Notes: a model not told the origin generated them from the sequence alone. Positions 21,043-30,321 are shown, counted from the first letter of the stretch. The stretch: DNA of 38,636 nucleotides from Stephanodiscus triporus (GCA_036939755.1 JALLAZ010000042.1:1-38636), one strand, 5' to 3'. Made by a program: numbers and translations.

Positions 21043-21402
21043 AAACGATGACACAAGGAGTGGTAGCGCAACGGGGGAAGGCAGCGACGATGATGACAAT
21101 GTTGCCTCCAGAATGAGTGGAGTTGATATAATGAAATTTCCACCTTGTTTACGTCAGAGCTATAATACCTGGGCGAACCTATTAGATTGCTTACACCCAG
21201 CGATAAATTCGTCTATGTGTTTGTCACATACCCTCATGCACTTTTGTGGCCTTGTGGAGTACACTGGCTGTGTTTCTCCAGCCCTCTTGTAGTGGGTGTG
21301 AAATGTCGAATTCCCACTTGGTTTACTTTTAATAATGATAGAAGCATTTCTCACCACCACTGTGAATCAATTCCTGACGTGAGACAAACAAAATCCCCGA
21401 AT
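21043..21402. other. convergent intergenic region
   Basis: 360 bp between the stop codons of the Ada3-like gene (+) and the peroxiredoxin/glutaredoxin-like fusion (-). Short frames are present on both strands but without recognisable content. It probably consists of the two 3' UTRs. Confidence 0.45.
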
Positions 21403-23218
21403 TTAATGAAAGATTTCTGCCGACGAGCTCACTGGCTCCTTCTTTACCACATCTGCTTCCTTGACCATTTCTTGGAGTTCTCCAGACTCTTTCAAGCCGG
21501 CCAGGCCTGGGTACTTTCCATCTGAACTCCCCGTGAAGAGTCCACCTACGTGTCTGAAATTGGAACCATGTCAAGACAGAAAAGGTTGACGAGAACTTAT
21601 GGACCAACATGGACGACTCGCAATAACCCAAAGTCACTCACATTCCGTCAATGAACACATGAGGCAAGCTAGACTGTCCGGTCATTTCCAAAAGCTCTGC
21701 ACGCAATACGCTCTTCTCCTTGTCAAGCAAGAACCACTCGAGCCCCACCTCCACATTCGTGTAGTCCGCCCCGACTTCATCGAGGACGGCCAGTGTTTCG
21801 CTACTGAATGGAGAGAGCCCATATGTGTACACCAGTATTTTATGTTTCGATATCGCTCGCTCGATGTCTTTCCTGGCCGCGGCGTAGTCGGCGTCATCGG
21901 CTCCCAGCAACTGTGCCTGCAATTTGTTCTCGAGCTTGAATAGAGAAGAAATGATCTTCATTGCCTTGCCCGTGGGCTTGAGCACGCCCCTTCCGCGAAC
22001 GAGGCTCCCCCCCCCGTTATCCCTCATCCCCAGAGGATTACGCGCGACGTCCTCGCCTATGTACGGCGACAGGAAACTCAACGGCCTCGGCATCGTTTCC
22101 GAGTAGGTGAGCACTCCCCTCGATTTGTATGAATACAACTCCCTCCCCTCTTCATCGAACAAGTAAGTCGCGCCGCGCAGGGCGATCGCCGAGGGGTTAC
22201 TGACGTACTGGTCCCACTTCGTCAGTACCTCCACCATGTTCTTCAGCCGCACTGTCGCGAGCTCCACGGGCCGCTGATACCCCCTCTCGTCTGCGAACCA
22301 CTGCTGGTAAGAGAAGGGCCCGATCCGAGTTGGCCCGACGCCTTCAGGGGACGAAGGACCGCGCGGACTGAAAGGATGAGCGGGGATAGAACGAACGCAA
22401 CGACGATCCAACATGCATCATCGGCTATCTCACCCGGCCCAATGGTGACGAATCCGGCCTTCACGACGTCGTCGTCCCCGAATCGCTCCGGCGCCTTCCC
22501 GTCCCCGAGGTATCCCCGCAATATTTCCCTCAGGGTCCCCGGCGCGCCGATCCCGGCGCACATCGCGAGATCTATAGATTGAGAGATGCGACGGGCAGAA
22601 TTCGGGCGGCGAGATAAATCGGCATACGCACACATCTCCCCCCCTTTCGCACCACTCACAATTGAGCCAGGCGGTCGCCGCCGGTCGGACCTCCTTGTCG
22701 TCGCGCGGCGCGCCGCCCGGCAGCTGACCGAGTAGGAATCTCAGGACGTCGTCCGACGCGCACTCGGGCACCTCGAATTCGGGACCGCCGTGGAGTCCCA
22801 ACTCCCGATGGAGGTCGCCGTTCGGATCGATCAGGAGCCGGTCGATCGGCAGGCCGGTGTATTCGCAGAACAGTCGCGCGGCATTCGCGTCGCCTATGCC
22901 GATGCAGCGTAGGTCGACGTCGTTGTCGTCCATCGACCCCATGGCCGCGACGAGGAATTCGCAGTACTCCGAGCTGTCGAACTCTCCCAGCTGGGGCAGG
23001 ATCACGACCAGGGATTTCCCCTCCTTCTCACCCAGCGGGATCGGCGAGACGGGCCTATCGCCCGTGGTTGGGTCGAGGAGCGACGACGAGCGCTGGATGG
23101 CGTCGTAGATCGTCGTGGACGAGGATGCGGCCGACGGCGGCGTCGAGAAGGCCGAGACATGGCTCGATGGGGGTGCCGACGAACAACACAGTCCGAGGAG
23201 GAGAGGCGCACATTTCAT
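21403..23218 (-). CDS. plastid peroxiredoxin-like / glutaredoxin-like fusion (four exons)
   Basis: Exons on the minus strand are 23218-22660, 22571-22434, 22341-21642 and 21553-21403; introns of 88, 92 and 88 bp all begin GTGAG and end AG. The phases agree and give 515 aa. The N-terminus is hydrophobic (LLLGLCC), then VSA-FSTP at 21-27, the A-F motif of diatom plastid presequences. Residues about 65-370 are an AhpC/TSA-like thioredoxin fold of the PRXL2/AAED1 type found in cyanobacteria and plastids: [62 protein letters not shown] and [11 protein letters not shown]. Residues about 397-515 are a glutaredoxin fold ([48 protein letters not shown]). The CPxC active site is replaced by SPFS (409-412), so no thiol chemistry is expected there. 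It probably acts as a binding or scaffold domain in the plastid. Confidence 0.8.
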
Positions 23219-23696
23219 GGTTGGATGGCGGTCGTCCAGCTGTCAGCTCGGAGAGCGAGCACGCCTCCTAAGTTCAACTCGGTCCTGTCCTCGGTCCTCG
23301 TCGAGACTCGGCGTTTAAACAGCGGAAGAAGGGTTATGGTTTTTATGATGTGGTGTCGGAAGACACCGAACCCCACCACCCCGGGTAAGTAAAAAAAAAA
23401 AAAGAGGAGAAGATTCTACCGTAGGATACGCTGCATAAGCAATGAAAATGTCCCCTTACGAGAAAGACTTTCTACTAAATCTATCGTAATTAGCAAAACA
23501 GAAAAGATCAAATTTGAGATTGATGCGATCGTTTTAAGANGGGTGTTGGCTACACGTTTCGCCGGGAAGAAGCCGTCTCCCTACAAGATTGGAGGTGTGG
23601 GAGGGAAATTTGTTGGGGGAAGCAAAAAAACATCATCGTGCGTGTGTGGTTTGCATGATGTTGCGTGGCAAGGAGTGCTAGATAAAAAAATCTGGT

Positions 23697-23739
23697 GACG
23701 TAGCGGCACCCCCCGGCTGAGGCGACATGCCGCTACGTC
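23697..23739. repeat. perfect 12-bp hairpin with 19-nt loop
   Basis: GACGTAGCGGCA at 23697-23708 pairs exactly with TGCCGCTACGTC at 23728-23739. The loop is C-rich then G/A-rich. It is GC-rich compared with its surroundings and about 480 bp upstream of the peroxiredoxin-like start. It could be a small structured RNA or a transposon end; neither is shown. Confidence 0.55.
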
Positions 23740-23830
23740 GGCCGATTTATTGATTCCTTCATGCAAGGGGGGGATGAAGTGTGCAAGGGTGGGTGGGATG
23801 TGCATTGCAAATTCGGCGATTTGGAGGGGG

Positions 23831-23860
23831 GAGGGAGGTGGAGGGAGGTGGAGGGAGGTG
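23831..23860 (+). repeat. three exact copies of GAGGGAGGTG
   Basis: Three head-to-tail 10-bp units, preceded by a further G-rich run at 23823-23833. The many GGG and GG tracts make this a possible G-quadruplex former on the plus strand. Confidence 0.7.
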
Positions 23861-24879
23861 CGCATTCTGTCTGGAAAAGTGGGGAGTGATGTGGAACTTG
23901 GACCTTAATTTTTTTGGCTCCGAAAAATAATTTGGCGGGAAGGCTTTTATGGACCCCCAAGATGAGTGGTGGATGGGGCATAGGCAAAAGCCATGACAGT
24001 CCCCGAAGGAAAGTAACAATCAGCATTTGGGGGGGAGAGGGGGAGAGAAGAAGGCCACAGAATATGGAAGAGGGGCCAATAGTAAATCATACAGTATTAG
24101 TAATATATATTTTAATGCCGGTAGTTAAGACAACAGAAGGGAATAAAACAATCAAACATGTGGTGGTGGTGGGGAGAGGAGGCAAAGGGCTGGGGGGGGG
24201 TTAATATGGTAGTTATCATAAAGTAATCAGTATATTTTTTAAAGCCAGTAGTTCTGCACTCATGTCAGTCACGTAAATTTGGAAGTGACATGGGGGACCA
24301 GTGGGGGGCGCTTTTAGAATTTTCCCGATTGCCATGTCACCAACAAGCACTTGATTGGCACCCTCATTCACATCATTGGGACTGTGGTAAATTACAGGGG
24401 TTGCAGTTGCCTCGCATACTCCTAATCCTACTGTGGAATGCAGGTCAAGTAAGTTGTGATTGTGACAAATTTATGCTTCTGCTTCTGAAAGGAGCAGTTA
24501 TTATTGTGACCAGCACAAGAAGGACGTGGTTGCCAACTATCTTGTTGCTGATGGCATCATCATCATGTTTTGCAAGGTGGAATTTTTGTCCACACCTCTC
24601 AACCGATGTGCGAGGGCTTATTTCCAGCAGTGCTGAGCCACCACGATTTGGAACTGAGCTGTTCTATCTTTTTAACTTCAGATAAAAATTAACAAGCACT
24701 GTAACAATAATGCTGCAGAAAATGAAGTAGCGATAATGAGTTCTACTATACGTTTTGCCTCAATTGTATCGATCTCCCAACCGAACTCGATATACCATTG
24801 GCGATATGTTCACCCAAATCCACCTCTCCAGCGCCATCGCATGACACCACCTAAAACCTTTGTCGTAACTCCGAAAAGA

Positions 24880-25284
24880 CTACCCCCCCACGACGGTCAT
24901 GTCAAAAGTCTCTTGTTCCAGATTCAGCATCGGCGTCCAAACGCCCTGAACACTGACGCAATCCCCCCTCACCGCCAGCCCTCCCAACCTGACGATCTTC
25001 CTCCCGCTCGTATTCCTCAGCATGTCAAACACCTCCAGTATCCGTCTCTCGTCGGTATTCTTGACGCATACCTGCTTCGATTGCCCGCTGAGATACTGCC
25101 CCTCTATGTAGGGGTGATTCCCGTTCCGAGGCTTGACGATTATTTTGATGTGGGGATTGTCCCTGGCGAAGTTCAGGAGGTGAGGGGAGGACGACAGGTA
25201 GGATCGGACGGCGGCGGAGGAGCCGCCGTGTTCGCAGTAGCGTATGCGGAGCTTCTGGAGCTGAGGAACACCGCGCGTTGCCAT
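24880..25284 (-). CDS. MRPL43: mitochondrial ribosomal protein mL43
   Basis: Single exon, 134 aa, close to the usual size of mL43. It has the L51/S25/CI-B8 thioredoxin-like domain: [20 protein letters not shown] at residues 8-27 (the CxHGGSS loop is diagnostic of mL43), then [20 protein letters not shown] and [11 protein letters not shown], followed by the helix [13 protein letters not shown]. mL43 is a component of the mitochondrial large ribosomal subunit. No long presequence is visible, which is common for this protein. The start is the only Met ahead of the domain. A MITE-like element begins 136 bp upstream of the start codon. Confidence 0.88.
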   Translation of the reverse strand: MATRGVPQLQKLRIRYCEHGGSSAAVRSYLSSSPHLLNFARDNPHIKIIVKPRNGNHPYIEGQYLSGQSKQVCVKNTDERRILEVFDMLRNTSGRKIVRLGGLAVRGDCVSVQGVWTPMLNLEQETFDMTVVGG

Positions 25285-25419
25285 TTATTCTGAAATCGAG
25301 CAAGATGATTGCGATTGATTGCTTTGTCCGCCTCCGTTTTAAGTTGTTGATTGTTGATAGTGAGTTGTTGCCCTCTCTCCCGTCCGCCGTATCGTACATA
25401 GGTATGTAGCGTAAGTACG

Positions 25420-25880
25420 TACTGTACGTTTGGCATAAATTTACCACCCCCAAATTGAGGGCAAATTCACCGCGACCCCTGGTGGGCTGACCAACATATT
25501 TTATGGTTGCGTGCACTAGTTTAATGTGTGAACTAGTGCACGCAACCATAAAATTTGCCATGGCACCACTGGAAGTTGGTCCTGAATTTGCCCTCAATTA
25601 GAAGGTCGATTTAATGAGTGAATTTACTTAAGAAAATATAAAATCTAAATTAGAAATCTGCCTAAGTATTTTGAAACTAAAAATGAAATTCTGTTAAGTA
25701 AAGGTGCTTTCTCCTAAGTAAACCACGATCAACCATATCTCAGCCAATAATGATTACCAAACCATGCCCCAATTGGGACTTCCTATTTTTTCGACCTGCC
25801 CAACAATAGTCTCAGTGGGAGGGAAGCGAAATTCTCAATTTTCAAGGACCCGATGGTAAATTTACGCCAAACGTACAGTA
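25420..25880. mobile_element. non-autonomous MITE-like element with terminal inverted repeats
   Basis: The ends are inverted copies of each other: 25420-25445 and 25855-25880 match in 25 of 26 positions (core CTGTACGTTTGGC). Each arm is bounded by a TA dinucleotide, as expected of the TA target duplication of Tc1/mariner-type transposons. The 461-bp interior has no transposase frame, so the element would move only with help. It holds a second nested set of inverted repeats (25453-25599). It lies in the divergent space between mL43 (-) and OMA1 (+), so it may carry or disturb promoter elements of either gene. Confidence 0.65.
25453..25599. repeat. nested long palindrome inside the MITE-like element
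   Basis: The outer arms 25453-25469 and 25583-25599 are 17-bp perfect inverted repeats (AATTGAGGGCAAATTCA). The inner arms 25498-25521 and 25531-25554 are 24-bp perfect inverted repeats around the 9-nt loop TAATGTGTG. The two 28-nt stretches between outer and inner arms pair partly. Transcribed, this would fold into a long hairpin. Confidence 0.85.
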
Positions 25881-26070
25881 GTAGTCCCCCCGACGAAATT
25901 CTTGACAGCCCAACCACATCGGAAATTCATACCATACACGGTAGATATATCGTACGATATCACTAAACAAGAGATGAAAGATGAAGTAAAAGGTGTCCCC
26001 CGCCGCCGTGACCTCCTACGCGCAGCTCAGCGGTAGAGCACTCGGGTTTGACGGCCGCACTCAATAAATA

Positions 26071-27189
26071 ATGAATTTCATTCATCTTCACATTCACACA
26101 GTTGCCCGCCACATTGGCCTTCAACGACGATGCCATCTTCGACATAGTCGTCGACGGCACTCCGGCCTCGCCGAAAGATCGCACCGAAGCCGGAGGGACG
26201 ACGGCGGCGGCGATAATAATGGCGGCGACTTGCCCCCCCCGCACGTCCTCCTCGGTTTCGGCGTTTCCGTCGCCGGCGCGACCGCGGCGTCCGTCTACGC
26301 CTACCGCAGCTGCCTCGATAACGTTCCGTACACGAATCGAAGTCGACTGTTGGCCACGAGTCCTCAGTGGGAGGCGAACGTGGGTCACGAGCAGTACAGC
26401 GAGCTGCTCGAGATGCACCGGGGGAGGATACTCCCGGACGGTCACAGGGCCGCGGTCACCGTGCGGAGGGTGGGGAGCAGAATCGCCGCGGCGGCCGAGA
26501 GGTGCTCGCGAGAGTGGACGGCGAACGGGTCCAACGTCCGGGGGGGCGCATCGACCGCTACTCCTACCTACACGTACACGGTAATCCGGTCCGAGGACGC
26601 CAACGCGTTCGTGCTACCGGGGAATCACGTCTTCGTCCTGACGGGGCTGTTCAGGTACGTCCGCGACGAGGACGAGCTTGCGTCCGTCCTCGGGCACGAG
26701 ATGGCGCACAACCTCGCGCGGCACGCGGGCGAACGTGCGTCGGAGACCATACTCCTCGCGATGCTACGTCGTCTCGCACTCGTCGTCGATCCGTCGGGGA
26801 CGTTGCTCGCGCTCCTCATACCCGCCGGGGCGCTGCTGTGCACCCTCCCCCACAGTCGAGAGCACGAGATGGAGGCCGATCGGATCGGGATGATCCTCGC
26901 CGGCGAGGCGTGTTACGATCCGCGCGCGGCCGGGAGGGTATTCTCGAGGATGAGGGACGACGACGGCGGCGGCGGCGTGGGGGGAAGTCGTAACTCCCCG
27001 CCGCCGGAGTGGATCAGCACCCACCCGGGGTACGACGCGCGGCTGTCGCAATTCGACAGGTGGATGCCGGAGGCGTTGGAGAGATTCAATCTGGACGGCG
27101 GGAGCAAGTGTCGATCGATCCGAGAGGAGATGAAACGCGCGCGTAGGCTGGCGGCGGAGATTCACGACGGACAAGGGAGGAGGACATAG
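26071..27189 (+). CDS. OMA1: OMA1-like mitochondrial M48 metalloprotease
   Basis: 372 aa, single exon. The N-terminus (1-45) is Arg/His-rich and could serve as a mitochondrial presequence, but this part is the least certain. A membrane segment at about 58-78 is followed by the OMA1 signature region VPYTNRSRLLATSP...HEQYSELLEMHRGRILPDGH. The gluzincin site is HEMAH (209-213) with the third ligand E268 in EADRIG, and a second hydrophobic stretch (240-258) lies between them as in OMA1. STHPGYDARLSQF near 325 is the family's C-terminal substrate-cleft motif. OMA1 is the stress-activated inner-membrane protease that cleaves OPA1-type fusion factors in animals and takes part in membrane-protein quality control in yeast. 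GC-rich throughout. Upstream in-frame stops fix the start at the first Met unless a 5' exon exists. Confidence 0.85.
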   Translation: MNFIHLHIHTVARHIGLQRRCHLRHSRRRHSGLAERSHRSRRDDGGGDNNGGDLPPPHVLLGFGVSVAGATAASVYAYRSCLDNVPYTNRSRLLATSPQWEANVGHEQYSELLEMHRGRILPDGHRAAVTVRRVGSRIAAAAERCSREWTANGSNVRGGASTATPTYTYTVIRSEDANAFVLPGNHVFVLTGLFRYVRDEDELASVLGHEMAHNLARHAGERASETILLAMLRRLALVVDPSGTLLALLIPAGALLCTLPHSREHEMEADRIGMILAGEACYDPRAAGRVFSRMRDDDGGGGVGGSRNSPPPEWISTHPGYDARLSQFDRWMPEALERFNLDGGSKCRSIREEMKRARRLAAEIHDGQGRRT

Positions 27190-27642
27190 GGGGGGAGGCG
27201 ATTGTTTATTATTTAGCACCGAATGATGTATTCACCAGCTGAAGTTGGGGTTCGGGGGCATCGGAACGAACGCAGTCCATACTATCCATCTAAGTTGGCA
27301 AAAAACTCGAGATCAAGGTGTTTTTTCTCCATAGTATCGGAATGATTTCGAGGTGCGATTTTATGAGTACGCTCCATCTAAATCGTCATCAAGTTTTACT
27401 TTTACCTATTTATCTATGGCGGCCGTGGTACGACGGCGGCTGCCATGGTTCATCGTGTTTTCACGATCTAATCTGCGTGTAATGTGTTTCAGAATACGTA
27501 TCGTACTTCCTAGGAGTACACTCTACTACGTGGCTGTTTTTTGTGTGTGCCTCATGTCTGTGTGTGTGAAGTGTGAAGTGTGGCTTGGCTCCAATGCCAA
27601 TGCCCCGCCATACTGCCTCCTCCTCGCCCTCTCGCACTCGCC
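27190..27642. other. intergenic region, OMA1 / Rad1 (tandem)
   Basis: 453 bp between two genes on the plus strand. AT-rich in its first half. The second half has open frames but only TG-rich, low-complexity sequence (27540-27590). It must contain the OMA1 polyadenylation region and the Rad1 promoter. No structured element was seen. Confidence 0.45.
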
Positions 27643-30321
27643 ATGGTCGATGAGTATCACACCCCATCGCAGAACGACGCGGCCGACGACTGCAATGGTG
27701 GTCGCAATCGCGCCAACGAAGGCCAAGGAGGGGGCGGCGGAGCAGGAGGAGGAGGAGGAGGAGGAGGAGGAGAGGAAAGCAACCTCCTCTTCTCGTGCCA
27801 GTGCGATTCGGCCAGGAAGGTCGCCACCCTCCTGTCGTGCCTACGCCGCGTCGTCACGGGGGGGGGCGGAGCCGGATCGTCGTCGTTCGCGTCCAGCTTT
27901 CCCGGCGGCGGCGGCGGCAACAACGGCGCCGCCGTCCGCCGCCACCGGAGCGGGACCGGGACCCAGCCGTCCGCCGCCGCGGCGGCGGCGGCGATGGCGG
28001 TCTCCGGGGGCTCCGCGAGCAGGGTACAGCACGCCACCGTGTACGCGGGTCCCGCGGGCCTCACGTTCCACGTGCGGCACGGCCTCGCGGGGCAGTCGCA
28101 GTGCTCGGTGGACATGCCGAGGTCGCTCTTTCGGGAGTACCTCGTCGGGGAGGAGGAGGTCTGGTTGGAGGACGACGACGACGACGACGACGATTCGGCG
28201 GACGACGACTCGGCGGACGACGGGACTCGCGCGAGGGGTCGTCGGCCGCGACGGTGCACGAGGGAAATCATCCGGGGGGGAGAGTTCGGGGTCAACCTGA
28301 CTACGGTGCTCGAATGCTTCTCGATACTCTCCAGGACGGGGAACAGGCCGTCGTCTTCTTCCGCGGGCGGGAACGGAGGAGGAGGAGGAGGAGGAGGAGG
28401 AGGCGAGTACGCGTCGCTCTCCAACGTGCCCCTGTGCATGTCGTACGATCGGGGCACGGCCACATTCCACTTGGAATTCCTGGAGGGTGGGACCCTCTCC
28501 TCCTCCTCCTCCTCCGCGGTGTCGGCGAGCGCGGGCCCGGTCGGGTGCCTCGTGACGTGCGAGGTGCCGGGGGTGGAGGTAGCGGACGACGTCTACGACG
28601 GGCCCGACGACACAACTTCGATCGTAGACGGCCGATCGCGGCGACGGCAGGAGCAGGAGCAGCAGCAGCAACAACAATATGGCGCCGCCGCGAGCGATGG
28701 CAATAATTCGGGATTGGCCGCGGCGTTTCGTTCCTCCCCCCTCGTTTCACGCGCCATCCTCTACTCGGACGCGCTGCAGTCGGCGGTGTCGGAAATGTAC
28801 GACGTCCCAGGCGCGAGCGTCGCGAGGGTATCGCTCACGCATGCGGGGTTGGAGTTCGGATGCGTCGGTCCGCGGAGCGAGGTGTCGGTGAACGTTCCGT
28901 ATCACAGGGGCCAGGGCGGGCTGTACGTCGGCCTGGAATGCTACTCTCAAGACGCGCCATCGTTCGGCGTTGCCGCCGCCGCCGCCCCTTCCTCCTCGGG
29001 TGGTGGGAGTGGTAACGATACCATCGCGAGGAGGTATCCCCTCGGTGCGTTCTTGAGTGGGATGCGTGGACTCGACATAGGCGTCGAGACGTGCATAAGC
29101 GTCAACGCGCGCGGCATGATGGCGATACAGCATCAGGTGTCTCGAGCGGAAGACGGCGCGGGGGGGAATGCGCGACCCAGCTTCGTGGACTTCATTATGA
29201 CTTGCATCGAAGATGAGGAGGAGGATGACAACGGAGGTCTTACCTCTCGAGGGGACGTCGGCGTCCAATCGCGGACGCGTCGCCACAGTGGACTCCAGGA
29301 CATTACCAACGCCGAATCCGACGATTTGGGTGGCGGAAAGGCACGCGCTGCCAGTTCCAGAGAAAATAGACCTCGTGCTGCTGCGGCAGTGTCAACGAGT
29401 GGCGAAAGACGTAAACTGTCATCTTCAGAAGAGGAGGAGGAGGAGGAGGAGGAAAATCGCGTCCGAAATTCTGGAAAGAAAGGAAAGTGTTACGATGATG
29501 CTGACAGCGATGGAGACTTTGATGGCAAAGATGGCGGAGCTTATGACGGAGGCGAACATGATACTGTGCTCATCGATGACGCTGATGTTGTAGTTACTGG
29601 TCCTAAACGGCCACCTAACAACCGAGATAATGCCACAAACCACCTACAGGGGGAATTGGAAATCGATCAAGACCTGCCATCATCGCATAATAGCAGACCC
29701 CTTTCTGGTCAGGGGCGAAAGAATGCGCTCGAAGACATACGACGGCGGCGTAAGGAACTGCACCAGCAACGTCAGTCTTTTGAACAGAGACGCGATCTAC
29801 TGTCTGATGAGGATGGCGGTGATGATGACAAGAATGGTGTTGATCGTCGAAGAAAATACAAGGATTCGAGCGATGATAGGAAACGAGTGGGAGTGACATC
29901 CAAGGCAGGCTCTCACAAAGCTCGACACAGCGAAAAGGGAGTCGATTATAGTGACAAGCATTCCAACTTGCCTAACGAGGACAATGATGGCATGATGAGA
30001 AATGATAGTCAAAGTGACCGCTCAACGCACCATTCGAATCCTGCCCAAGACAGTCAAACCCAATCCGACGACGACGACGGCGATGCGACCGAGCTCGAAG
30101 ACTCCCTTGACGTCACTGCCGAAATACCCAATTTGTTCTCGAAGCGCTCGTCTTTGTCTACCTCTGCTCATGGTGGCGGCAAACGCCGTAAAGGTTTCCG
30201 TGGCAGCAATGACAGGTACAGCGATGATGATGATGAGAGTGAATCGGAGATGGAACAGGAACCCAGAATGATGTACGGAGAAACCAAGTTGGAGTTTACT
30301 CAGGATGGCTATAGTGATTAG
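27643..30321 (+). CDS. RAD1: Rad1, subunit of the 9-1-1 checkpoint clamp, with long acidic tail
   Basis: 892 aa from the Met at 27643, which has the better start context (CGCCATGG); an in-frame Met 21 codons upstream is possible. Residues 1-520 hold the PCNA-like Rad1 fold, interrupted by Gly, Ala and Asp tracts: GPAGLTFHV, CSVDMPRSLFREY, FGVNLTTVLECFSIL, PLCMSYDRGTATFHLEFLEG, FRSSPLVSRAILYSDALQSA, VSEMYD and MMAIQHQV...FVDFIMTC. Rad1 with Rad9 and Hus1 forms the clamp loaded at DNA damage to activate ATR. Animal and yeast Rad1 are about 280-400 aa. Here the core carries inserts and a charged, disordered tail of about 370 residues. The tail has basic patches (KRPP, RRRRK), Asp/Glu/Ser clusters and SQ/TQ sites at S789, S804, T806 and T886. 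GC-rich to about 29200, balanced after. Confidence 0.85.
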   Translation: MVDEYHTPSQNDAADDCNGGRNRANEGQGGGGGAGGGGGGGGGEESNLLFSCQCDSARKVATLLSCLRRVVTGGGGAGSSSFASSFPGGGGGNNGAAVRRHRSGTGTQPSAAAAAAAMAVSGGSASRVQHATVYAGPAGLTFHVRHGLAGQSQCSVDMPRSLFREYLVGEEEVWLEDDDDDDDDSADDDSADDGTRARGRRPRRCTREIIRGGEFGVNLTTVLECFSILSRTGNRPSSSSAGGNGGGGGGGGGGEYASLSNVPLCMSYDRGTATFHLEFLEGGTLSSSSSSAVSASAGPVGCLVTCEVPGVEVADDVYDGPDDTTSIVDGRSRRRQEQEQQQQQQYGAAASDGNNSGLAAAFRSSPLVSRAILYSDALQSAVSEMYDVPGASVARVSLTHAGLEFGCVGPRSEVSVNVPYHRGQGGLYVGLECYSQDAPSFGVAAAAAPSSSGGGSGNDTIARRYPLGAFLSGMRGLDIGVETCISVNARGMMAIQHQVSRAEDGAGGNARPSFVDFIMTCIEDEEEDDNGGLTSRGDVGVQSRTRRHSGLQDITNAESDDLGGGKARAASSRENRPRAAAAVSTSGERRKLSSSEEEEEEEEENRVRNSGKKGKCYDDADSDGDFDGKDGGAYDGGEHDTVLIDDADVVVTGPKRPPNNRDNATNHLQGELEIDQDLPSSHNSRPLSGQGRKNALEDIRRRRKELHQQRQSFEQRRDLLSDEDGGDDDKNGVDRRRKYKDSSDDRKRVGVTSKAGSHKARHSEKGVDYSDKHSNLPNEDNDGMMRNDSQSDRSTHHSNPAQDSQTQSDDDDGDATELEDSLDVTAEIPNLFSKRSSLSTSAHGGGKRRKGFRGSNDRYSDDDDESESEMEQEPRMMYGETKLEFTQDGYSD

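Larger units (their letters stand above)
23219..24879. other. non-coding intergenic region with one ambiguous base
   Basis: About 1.66 kb without a convincing gene. The first 150 bases are the promoter side of the peroxiredoxin-like gene. An A13 run lies at 23391-23403 and an undetermined base (N) at 23540, which marks low assembly confidence. A hairpin (23697-23739) and a G-rich tandem repeat (23831-23860) are listed separately. An open frame at 24290-24685 has biased, unfamiliar composition and no recognisable domain. Confidence 0.5.

Noticed and set aside
24290..24685. 131-codon frame in the intergenic region
   Set aside because: No domain, no conserved-looking segment and no adjacent splice sites that extend it; AT-rich surroundings with repeats make a chance frame likely.
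26025..26039. GCTCAGCGGTAGAGC looks like a tRNA D-arm / A box just upstream of OMA1
   Set aside because: No anticodon stem can be paired after it, the preceding position is not U8, and no T-arm (GGTTCGA-like) follows within 100 bases. At most it is a chance match or a tRNA fragment.
27841..28677. 278-codon minus-strand frame within Rad1
   Set aside because: Antisense of Rad1's GC-rich half; poly-Leu and Arg-rich without recognisable features.
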